DNA of 9,099 nt. Source: Tannerellaceae bacterium. Lineage in GTDB: Bacteria > Bacteroidota > Bacteroidia > Bacteroidales > Tannerellaceae. Positions 1 through 7,600 of this stretch are shown piece by piece. Position 1 is the stretch's first letter, and every line of letters starts with the position of its first letter. The position numbers and the translations under genes are program-made. The stretch spans positions 1 to 9,099 of the forward strand of contig JAIRYL010000164.1 of the NCBI GenBank assembly GCA_031267775.1, read 5' to 3'. Below the pieces are notes generated by a model. It made no database searches and was not told the DNA's origin. It saw nothing but the letters and a program-made list of their open reading frames with translations.

Positions 1-48
1 GCAGTGTAGTTTCCTGATTTTAGTTGACTACCTACGTACCGCTTATCC

Positions 49-63
49 CGAAATAGGGTTTCG
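49..63. other. Small perfect hairpin upstream of the operon
   Basis: CGAAA (49-53) and TTTCG (59-63) are a perfect 5-base inverted repeat around a 5-base loop, followed by a short T-rich run (65-70). It could be the weak terminator of a gene that ends left of the window. The stem is short, the T-run is broken by an A, and chance is a fair explanation. Bases 1-128 otherwise show no coding potential that I can support on either strand. Confidence 0.2.
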
Positions 64-129
64 ATATTTTGCTACAAACCGACAATTATGCTCTGCAACA
101 TACTTAACGAATTTTTGCTTCTTGAGTAG

Positions 130-158
130 TTGTTTTTTCCAAATGAGTTATACATTTG
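130..158 (+). promoter_or_regulatory. Bacteroidetes-type promoter for the operon
   Basis: TACATTTG at 151-158 fits the Bacteroides -7 consensus TAnnTTTG exactly. TTG at 130-132 lies 18 bases upstream, about where the -33 TTTG/TTG element is expected. Transcription would start near 160-166, leaving a short leader of about 30 bases before the ATG at 195. It is the only such pair I see upstream of the six tightly spaced genes, so it may drive all of them. The element matches are seen directly; promoter activity is inferred. Confidence 0.55.
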
Positions 159-161
159 ATT

Positions 162-212
162 CAAATCTGAAACATTATTTCAAATCTGGAAAATATGCTT
201 CCAAATCTGGAA
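162..212. promoter_or_regulatory. Candidate IclR-type operator overlapping the start codon
   Basis: CAAATCTG occurs three times, at 162-169, 181-188 and 202-209, spaced 19 and 21 bases, close to two helical turns. Overlaid on this are two inverted repeats: TGGAA(187-191)-N7-TTCCA(199-203) and TTCCA(199-203)-N4-TGGAA(208-212). The half-sites resemble the E. coli IclR box as I recall it (TGGAAATNATTTCCA), but with a 7-base instead of a 5-base centre. The array begins near the predicted transcription start and covers the ATG of the IclR-family gene, which fits negative autoregulation. Protein binding is inferred, not shown. Confidence 0.5.
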
Positions 213-995
213 AAAATAGAAGAAAATTATAAAGTACCGAACTTGGAAAAAGGGATTGCCGTATTGGAATATCTTTCGCTCCACCCGTTGGGTGAAACGT
301 TGCAGGAGATTAAAACGACGCTGGATATTTCGCAAACAACCGCTTACCGTATTCTAAATACATTGGTACGGCTTGATTATCTTCTATATAATGAAGATTC
401 TAAACGATACAGACTTTCGCGGAAACTGCTTACGCTTGGTTTTCGTTCGTTGAACGAACATAATCTTCTTGAGACGGTATTACCTTATCTAAGGGATTTG
501 CGCGATAAAGTTAAGGAAACGGCTTGTTTTGGCGTATTGGGAAGTAAAAAGGGGATTTTTATTGAGCAAGCGCAAGGGCATTATGCGTTTCGTTTTGTGC
601 TTTCTCCCGGTAAACCGTTTGAATTGCATTGCTCCGCGCCGGGCAAGGCTATTATGGCTTATCTTCCTAATACTGTTCGCGACCGTTATTTATCGTATAT
701 GGAATTTCCGCGTTTCAACGCCCGTACTATTACATGCAGAGAGGCTTATCTGGAAGAGTTGGAAAAGGTGCGCGATTATGGATATGCGCTTGATAACGAA
801 GAAGAGTTAAGCGGGGTAATTTGCGTGGGCGCTCCTGTGTTTAATTATACGAGATATCCTTGCGGCGCCATCTGGATATCGGGACCGAAAGACAGGTTAA
901 CTAAAGACGTAATTAAAATATCGGCCAAACAAATAATGGAAATAACCACGATGGTTTCGGCCGAATTAGGATATAGTAAGGATCAAAAGGTATAA
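195..995 (+). CDS. IclR-family transcriptional regulator
   Basis: This 266-residue protein has the usual length and order of the IclR family. An N-terminal winged helix-turn-helix lies at about residues 14-75, with the recognition helix around SQTTAYRILNTL and the wing region YRLSRKLLTLG. A C-terminal effector domain follows at about 80-255, with the family pattern SAPGKAIMAYLP and the late GAPVFN and GAIWISGP segments. IclR proteins bind small carboxylates, sugar acids or aromatic acids and repress or activate a neighbouring operon. The ATG at 195 is the only ATG start in frame, because a TGA lies at 168-170. The short N-terminal extension repeats the motif PNLEK (residues 3-7 and 15-19). 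The gene ends 9 bases before the cytochrome gene, so it is probably co-transcribed and the local regulator. The effector is unknown; an aromatic acid made by the chorismatase downstream is one guess. Confidence 0.9.
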   Translation: MLPNLEKIEENYKVPNLEKGIAVLEYLSLHPLGETLQEIKTTLDISQTTAYRILNTLVRLDYLLYNEDSKRYRLSRKLLTLGFRSLNEHNLLETVLPYLRDLRDKVKETACFGVLGSKKGIFIEQAQGHYAFRFVLSPGKPFELHCSAPGKAIMAYLPNTVRDRYLSYMEFPRFNARTITCREAYLEELEKVRDYGYALDNEEELSGVICVGAPVFNYTRYPCGAIWISGPKDRLTKDVIKISAKQIMEITTMVSAELGYSKDQKV

Positions 996-1004
996 CAGTA
1001 ATAT

Positions 1005-2783
1005 ATGACTACGCTTAAATACGTGCTGAAAAACTTTCTGGCAATTGGTATCTTCTGCTGTTGTTTTGTATCGGAAACGGCAGGCGAGTCGCCATTCTTT
1101 ACCACTGATATGGTTTTGAGTGAAACAGGAGAACTGTTTCTTTCCCAAAAGGGTTTGAAGCGTATTGATTGCTTTTCGGCAGACGGTTCGAAACGGATCA
1201 AGTCGTTTCCTGTAGACCAAGCGCCTACGGGTTTGTTATTGGAAGATAATAAGCTGTATGTTACTACTTTTGAAGAAACGGGGAAACTTCAGGTGTTAAA
1301 CGCAGCGTCGGGCGAAGTGGAAGTTACCATTACGACAGGTTCGGGCGCTTGCTCTCCTTTGTTTGGCTTTGATAAGAGATATATTTATGTGTTGAATCAG
1401 TTTTCCAACACTGTGTCTGAAATAGATTTGCAGGACAGGAAGATTGTTCGCTCGGTTCATGTTTTGCGCGAGCCGGTTTCGGCTGTATTCAGTAAGGACG
1501 GCAACTACCTTTTTGTCGTTAATTCCTTACCGGCGCAAAGGGCGGATGTAGATTATGTGGCAGCTTGCGTGTCGGTTATTGAAATGAATACCTTTAAAAA
1601 GGTAAAGGATATCCAATTAGCTAATGGCAGTAATGCATTACGTGGAATATGTATATCGCCCGATGGTCAATACGCGTATGTATCCCATAATTTGGGGCGT
1701 TTTACGGTTCCGACTTCTCAGCTTCAGCAAGGCTGGATGAACACAAGCGCCTTTAGTATTATTGATGTAAACAAACAAGCTTTTATAGGTTCTGTACTGG
1801 TAGACGAGCCTGAAAGGGGAGCGGCTGGCGTATGGAGTATTGCTTGTACCGATAAACAGCTTTTTATTACCCATTCGGGTACGCATGAGGTAAGTATTAT
1901 CGACCATGAAGCTATGAGAAAGAAGTTTGAGGCGTATCCTGATAAAAGAGCGCTGGAATATGACCTTCGTTTTTTGTATGGTCTTCGGGAGCGCGTATCT
2001 TTGCAGGGGAATGGCCCGCGCAGCATGGTTTTGGCTAATAATAAATTGTTTATACCAACTTATTTTGCCGACGTACTGAATATTGTCGACATAAAAAACG
2101 GCGCTTCGGTACAGGCTGTGGAGCTGAATCCCAACCGGATTGAGACGCGTGAGCATAAGGGAGAAATGTATTTTAACGACGCCGGGTATTGTTTTCAGGA
2201 ATGGCAAAGCTGTAACGGATGTCATCCGGGAGACGGACGTATGGATGCGATGAACTGGGATTTGATGAATGATGGGGTAGGTAATTCCAAGAATTGCAAA
2301 AGCCTTTTATATAGCCATGTTACGCCTCGATGTATGATTTCAGGTATTCGCGTTTCGGCGGAGATTGCCGTTAATGCAGGTTTTAAATATATCCAGTTTT
2401 ATGACGTCGACAATGAACGCGTTACTTGCGTGGACGATTACCTTAAATCCCTCCGCCCGGTTCCCAGTCCTTATCTGGTAAACGGAAAATTGTCCGGGAA
2501 AGCGGAAGAAGGCAGACAGGTTTTTGACAAGCATAATTGTGGCGTGTGCCATAGCGGCGCATATTATACGGATATGAAATTACATCGTATCGGCAAAGAT
2601 ATCGAGTTTGAGCAGGGATGGGATACGCCTGCGCTTATTGAAGTTTGGCGAACGGCTCCTTATTTGTTTGACGGGCGAGCTGCCACGATGGAAGAGGTAT
2701 TTAAAGTACATAAGCACGGGATTAATAAAAAGATAACTTCAAAAGAAATAGAAGCTTTGGCCGAATATGTAAATTCGCTATAG
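1005..2783 (+). CDS. Secreted YVTN beta-propeller / MauG-CcP-like di-heme cytochrome c
   Basis: This 592-residue protein has a probable Sec signal peptide (residues 1 to about 27, hydrophobic stretch FLAIGIFCCCFV), so it is likely periplasmic. There is no convincing lipobox. Residues about 30-375 form repeated YVTN-type beta-propeller blades (KLYVTTF, YIYVLNQFSNTVSEID, GQYAYVSHN, KLFIPTYF). The C-terminus has two covalent heme sites, C403-C406-H407 and C512-C515-H516. Between and after them are segments typical of propeller-linked MauG/cytochrome c peroxidase proteins: NWDLMNDGVGN, the AEIAVNAGF region, YLKSLRPVPSP, and DTPALIEVWRTAPYLFDGRAA near 540-560. As I recall the family, PYLHDG is usual at the last site; here residue 555 is Phe. 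The likely role is electron transfer or peroxidase-like or oxidase chemistry on a periplasmic substrate, which cannot be identified. It sits 9 bases after the regulator and 14 before the next gene. Confidence 0.87.
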   Translation: MTTLKYVLKNFLAIGIFCCCFVSETAGESPFFTTDMVLSETGELFLSQKGLKRIDCFSADGSKRIKSFPVDQAPTGLLLEDNKLYVTTFEETGKLQVLNAASGEVEVTITTGSGACSPLFGFDKRYIYVLNQFSNTVSEIDLQDRKIVRSVHVLREPVSAVFSKDGNYLFVVNSLPAQRADVDYVAACVSVIEMNTFKKVKDIQLANGSNALRGICISPDGQYAYVSHNLGRFTVPTSQLQQGWMNTSAFSIIDVNKQAFIGSVLVDEPERGAAGVWSIACTDKQLFITHSGTHEVSIIDHEAMRKKFEAYPDKRALEYDLRFLYGLRERVSLQGNGPRSMVLANNKLFIPTYFADVLNIVDIKNGASVQAVELNPNRIETREHKGEMYFNDAGYCFQEWQSCNGCHPGDGRMDAMNWDLMNDGVGNSKNCKSLLYSHVTPRCMISGIRVSAEIAVNAGFKYIQFYDVDNERVTCVDDYLKSLRPVPSPYLVNGKLSGKAEEGRQVFDKHNCGVCHSGAYYTDMKLHRIGKDIEFEQGWDTPALIEVWRTAPYLFDGRAATMEEVFKVHKHGINKKITSKEIEALAEYVNSL

Positions 2784-2797
2784 AAAGAAAGGTAACG

Positions 2798-3892
2798 ATG
2801 AATTATTGCGACAAGATAAAATATAAGATTTATACAACGGAGAAGGCGTCTTTTCCCGTTATGGTAGATAATTTACTAAAACAAATCCCTGATGATGAAT
2901 CCGTTTTACGGTTAGCCTTTTTCGGCACTCCTGCTACCAACGAAGAGTATATTGCCAGACGGACAATTTTATGGGATAAAGTTCGCAATCATTACGGTTG
3001 TAACGAGCCAAACCTGTCGTATGTTTCACAACCTCCGTTAAATGCTCCGCTTATCCTTGAAGTACACAGTTTTATTCCTGATTCCGACGATATAATAACG
3101 TATAAGAAACTGGAGGAATATCCGTATGTAATACTGGAAAATGCCGGCGTCCGGTTTTTGTTTGCAGGAGGTTTCCAAAGCGACGTGGTTAATAAGTCAA
3201 TTGAGCAACAATCGAACGAAGTTTTCGAGACAATCAATGAACTGGTAAAACTTGAAGATTTCCCCATAAACAGTATTATTCGCCAGTGGAATTATATTGA
3301 AGAAATTACTTGTTATCAGGAAGAAAATCAGAATTACCAAAGCTTTAACAATGCTCGCAGTAATTTCTATGCTAAAACAACCTGGATAAACGGATATCCG
3401 GCTGCAACGGGGATTGGAGCTAATTTAGGCGGGATATTGATTGATTTGGATGCTGTTGTATTCAAGTCTCCTCATGCATACGCAACTCCGATCGATAATA
3501 AACTGCAGGTAGCAGCTCATGCCTATTCGGAAAAGGTATTGGAAAAAGCGCAAAAACAGAAAACGACTCCCAAGTTTGAACGAGCCAAGCGTATGACATT
3601 TGGAGACAGGCGTTTGATCTATATCTCCGGTACAGCCGCCATTCGCGGAGAAGATAGTTTACAAGGAGTAGGCTTGGAACAACAATTGCATATCACAATG
3701 GAAAATATCGCCCAGCTTACCGGCGACGCCAAACCTGTGATGCTGCGCGTTTACCTGAAAAATAAAGAAGATTATCAATTATCCGAACAATTGATGAGCG
3801 AATATAACCTGCATATTCCTATATCATACATGTATGCCGACGTATGCCGGGATGAATTATTAATAGAAATAGAAGGGATTGCGATAGATTAA
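2798..3892 (+). CDS. FkbO/Hyg5-family chorismatase (probable 3-hydroxybenzoate-forming)
   Basis: This 364-residue protein has no signal peptide and so is cytosolic. Chorismatases convert chorismate to pyruvate plus 3-hydroxybenzoate (Hyg5 type) or a dihydroxycyclohexadiene acid (FkbO type). Family-like segments visible here are RLAFFGTPATN (38-48), VSQPPL (76-81), RFLFAGG (119-125), NNARSNFY (184-191), GYPAATGIG (199-207) and the RidA-like ISGTAAIRGE (276-285). The C-terminus has C350 and, seven residues later, E357 in ELLIEIEG. From memory, Hyg5 has catalytic Glu334 with Cys327 at the same spacing, and the Cys marks the 3-hydroxybenzoate branch. Length is close to the roughly 340 residues usual for the family. 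AAAGG five bases before the ATG is a fair ribosome site. Its place between periplasmic cytochrome genes is unexpected. The alternative is a RidA-fold protein of other function, which is less likely given the N-terminal half. Confidence 0.75.
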   Translation: MNYCDKIKYKIYTTEKASFPVMVDNLLKQIPDDESVLRLAFFGTPATNEEYIARRTILWDKVRNHYGCNEPNLSYVSQPPLNAPLILEVHSFIPDSDDIITYKKLEEYPYVILENAGVRFLFAGGFQSDVVNKSIEQQSNEVFETINELVKLEDFPINSIIRQWNYIEEITCYQEENQNYQSFNNARSNFYAKTTWINGYPAATGIGANLGGILIDLDAVVFKSPHAYATPIDNKLQVAAHAYSEKVLEKAQKQKTTPKFERAKRMTFGDRRLIYISGTAAIRGEDSLQGVGLEQQLHITMENIAQLTGDAKPVMLRVYLKNKEDYQLSEQLMSEYNLHIPISYMYADVCRDELLIEIEGIAID

Positions 3893-3927
3893 AAACAACT
3901 TAATTAGTAACATAAAAACAATAGAGC

Positions 3928-4623
3928 ATGAAAAAACTATCTTACATCAGAACATGGATACTGTTGGTATCATTATCTTCAGTTATAGCCTGTACAGTGA
4001 AATCGTCGTCTGGCGATGCGGCAGAGGTAACAAATCAAAATAATAAGAAAGAAATGAAGTATTCAAAGAAGTACACAAATGCAGACTTTTACACAGATGG
4101 TAAGTTTAATGAGAAAGTAGCTGTTCAGGCATACAAAGACATGTTTGAGTTTTATGATATTCCGTTTACTCCATTCCTGGAAGAAAACTTCTGGGTAGCT
4201 GAATTTGGCGTTGGCGATTTCGAGAATGTAGGTATGGGAGGCGTGTTTTGGGTGAATGATAAAGATCATGGCTATTTTGCGCATGCGATTTATCTGCTTC
4301 CCGGACAAATGATACCAGAGCACGCACATGTAAAAACAGCGTTTCCCGCTAAATTTGAATCATGGATGGTAACGAAAGGCTGGTGTTATAATTTCTCGGA
4401 AATAGGGGATGAAACGCCCGGCGCTCCTGCAATACCGGCTTCTCACGGCGCTGTCAAGAGCAAGAGTTTTGTAATACAGCATGTAGGGGAAATTGTTCAT
4501 TTGAAGAAAGAAGAAACATTCCATTTCCTGATGGCAGGGCCTGAAGGCGCTATTGTAGACGAATGGGCCTGTTATCATGATGGCGCCGGATTACGTTTTA
4601 CGAATCCGAAAGCTAAGTTATAA
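3928..4623 (+). CDS. Lipoprotein with D-lyxose-isomerase-like cupin domain
   Basis: This 231-residue protein starts with a lipoprotein signal: KK, a hydrophobic stretch, then VIAC with C22 as the acylated cysteine, followed by a Ser-rich linker. It should be anchored in the envelope facing the periplasm or outside. The rest is a single cupin. H132 and H134 (PEHAH), E144 (FESW) and H199 (FHF) are placed like the His-X-His, Glu and His metal ligands of cupins. The late segment GAIVDEWACYHDGAGLRFTNP resembles the ending of the D-lyxose ketol-isomerase family. Those enzymes are normally cytosolic, so an exported relative is odd. It may bind or transform a sugar-like or other small substrate with a metal ion. 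The 35-base gap before it and 31-base gap after it are AT-rich, without a hairpin or a clear promoter, so it stays in the operon. Confidence 0.72.
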   Translation: MKKLSYIRTWILLVSLSSVIACTVKSSSGDAAEVTNQNNKKEMKYSKKYTNADFYTDGKFNEKVAVQAYKDMFEFYDIPFTPFLEENFWVAEFGVGDFENVGMGGVFWVNDKDHGYFAHAIYLLPGQMIPEHAHVKTAFPAKFESWMVTKGWCYNFSEIGDETPGAPAIPASHGAVKSKSFVIQHVGEIVHLKKEETFHFLMAGPEGAIVDEWACYHDGAGLRFTNPKAKL

Positions 4624-4654
4624 TCTCGCTTTTACCGCCCAAATCAATGTACTT

Positions 4655-7600
4655 ATGAGAAAGTATGTGTTATTTATAGCATTATTAATATTCCCGTTTT
4701 CGTTTTCGTTTTCGTTACCGTCTGCTCCTTTCGGGGCTGCGGGAGATGATGATGCAGCGATAAAACCGGAAATCATTAAGGAAGTAATTTCTACTTTGAA
4801 AGATACTACTTATTTTATTTATGCCCTGGAACAGGTAGAAACAGAGAAGAACGAGGTGAAAAAACAGAAAGCCTTATCCGATTTATTAGAAAAAGCCAAG
4901 CGAGTCCGTAATTTGCAAACTGATTTGGAATGGTTTAATATAGACGCTATCCGTTTGGCTTTTACCGATATGAAAAAGATGAAAGGTTTCGATACAGGCA
5001 AATATCAGAAGATAATGGACGTATTGGAATTGCAAGTAAAGGAAGGCTTCCACGATATCTATACATACAGGGAAGAGGCTTTGGCAAAAGCCGAAATAGC
5101 TTTAGCCGGCAAACGTTCAATCTTATTGGCTAACCCGCTTTTGGATATAGACAAGATCGTTGCAGTCCGTTTTCATCTTGGTACGAATGCGCGTAAGGCC
5201 ATGACGCCGGGATTGGGAACGCAGTCAAATAACTGGAGTAACCAGCAGTCTGCCAGGCGAGACGGTTTTGATGCGGATATTATTGAATTGTCCAACCTGC
5301 GGGAAGCCGTTAATACGCGTTCCGTATATAAACCTCAGGCAAATGCATCGGTAGCCGATTTAAAACTTCACTGGAATGCAGATAAGGTTATGTTTACCTC
5401 ATTAATGCCGGACAAACGCTGGAATGTATTTGAAGTAAAGCTGGATGGAACGGGTTTTAAACCTTTAGTCGAAACGGTTGAGCCGGAACTGGAATTTTAC
5501 GATGGAACCTGGTTGCCGGACGGACGTATCATTGCAAACAGTAACATCGGTTATCAGGGTGTGCCTTGCGTAAGTGGAAGCGACCCGGTAGGAAATATGG
5601 TGTTGTATGATCCCAAAGATAAAAACATGCGCCGGTTAACATTCGACCAGGACGCCAACTGGAATCCGGTTATTATGCATAACGGACGCATAATGTATGT
5701 GCGTTGGGAATATACAGATTTAACGCATTATTTCTCCCGCATCGTAATGCATATGAATCCGGATGGGACGGATAACCGGGCTTTGTTTGGAAGCGGCGCG
5801 ATGTTTCCCAACAGTACATTCGACGTACAGCCGGTACCAGGCCATTCGTCGGCATTTGTCGGCGTTATTTCCGGACACCACGGAATAGCCCGTTCCGGTC
5901 GTTTAATGATATTTGATCCAACCAAAGCCCGTAAAGGGATAGAAGGGATCATACAGGAAATACCTCATCGTAACCGCCCGGTTATTCCGTTGATTAAAGA
6001 TGAATTAGTGAATGACGTATGGCCTCAGTTTGTAAAACCTGCTCCTTTAAATGACAGTTACTATCTTGTTTCTGCTAAATTAAATCAGGATGATTTATGG
6101 GGACTTTATCTGGTTGATGTTTTTGATAATGTAACTTGTCTGGTGAAAGAAGAAGGTTACGGATTTATCAGTCCCATAGCGGTTGCCGGAGTAAAAACGC
6201 CTCCCGCTATCCCCGACCGGGTAAAATTGGACGAAAAAGAAGCGACTGTCTTTATTCAAGATATATATGAGGGAGAAGGGTTGCGTAATGTTCCTCGCGG
6301 AACGGTCAAAGAGTTGCGGGTTCATGGATATGAATATGCGTATCTTCATACCGAATCCGATCATTATGCGCAAGGTATCCAGAGCGGTTGGGATATTAAG
6401 CGGTTGTTGGGAACAGTTCCGGTAGAAGAAGATGGTTCCGTTATCTTTAAAATACCGGCCAATACGCCCGTATCTATCCAGCCGCTGGATAAAGACGGCG
6501 CCGCCGTTCAATGGATGAGAAGTTGGTTTACGGGTATGCCGGGCGAGATCGTTTCTTGTGTAGGCTGCCATGAAGACCAGAATCAAATACCGATACCCAA
6601 ACGGGTGATTGCTTCACAAAAACCTCCTGTTCCACTATCGTCTCCTGAAGGAGGCGTACGTTCGTTTACATTCGATTTGGAAGTGCAACCTGTTCTCGAC
6701 CGTGCCTGTATTGCCTGCCATACCGGAGAAGGAAAAGCGTTCGACCTTAGAGGAGGTGGAAAAGATAAGCGGGGATATGGCACAGCCTATCTTAAATTAC
6801 ATCCTTACACGCATCGACAGGGGCCGGAGGCTGATATGATTGTTCTCCAGCCTTATGAATATCATCCGAATACCAGCGAATTAGTTCGTTTATTAAAGAC
6901 CGGGCATCATAATGTTCAGCTTACGGATAAAGAATGGAGGGTCTTATATAACTGGATAGATTATAATGTGCCGGATAAAGGATATTTCCTTGCCAGTAAG
7001 TATGACGGTTTCCCATACAAAGGGTATGACCAGATTGCACGTCGGATTGAATTAACAGATAAATACGGATGTGGCGCCGGGGTAGACTGGAAAAAAGAAA
7101 TAACCGATTATGCAGCTTACCTGAAAGAACAAGAACCCATAACCCCTGAGCGTCCTGCGAAGAACCCGGCCGGGAAGGAGAAATATGTAAAAATAGCAGG
7201 ATGGCCATTTGTAGCAGAATCAGCCAAGTCTTTACAAGCCGAAGAAAGAGGGACGCATAAAGAAGTAGATATAGCTCCAGGCGTGGTAATGAGATTTGCC
7301 AAAATACCTGCCGGACAATTTATAATGGGTAGTCACAATGGAGCTGAAGATAATAAACCTGCTTCCAAAGTAAAAATAGACAAATCTTTTTGGATGGCTG
7401 AAATAGAGGTTACCAATGAGCAATACAATGTTGTTTTCCCCGGTCATGACAGTCGTTTTGTAGATCAGCATTGGAAAGATCATACAACGCCCGGATATCC
7501 TGCTAATTTGCCCGGACAGCCGGTCATACGCGTAAGTTATGAAGATGCAATAGCATATTGCTTGAAGTTAAGCGAAATGACAGGATTGAAAATGACTTTG

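Noticed and set aside
529..810. 93-codon + strand frame within the IclR gene
   Set aside because: It is out of frame with the strongly supported regulator and its translation has no recognisable features.
1005..1085. Lipoprotein signal in the propeller-cytochrome (Cys run at residues 18-20)
   Set aside because: The residues before the cysteines (GIF) do not fit a lipobox; an ordinary Sec signal cleaved around residue 26-28 is more likely.
1638..2225. 195-codon open frame on the minus strand
   Set aside because: It lies wholly inside the well-supported propeller-cytochrome gene, and its translation shows no recognisable domain. It is a coding shadow.
3893..3927. Internal terminator or second promoter in the longest intergenic gap
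   Set aside because: The 35 bases are AT-rich without an inverted repeat, and no TAnnTTTG element is present.
4577..4654. Upstream in-frame start giving 26 more residues to the large cytochrome protein
   Set aside because: It would overlap the end of the cupin lipoprotein gene and place 26 residues ahead of a clean signal peptide that begins at the ATG at 4655.
6095..6586. 163-codon open frame on the minus strand
   Set aside because: It is antisense to the HzsA-like region of the large gene, whose own frame carries clear family motifs and a heme site. No start context or domain supports the antisense frame.
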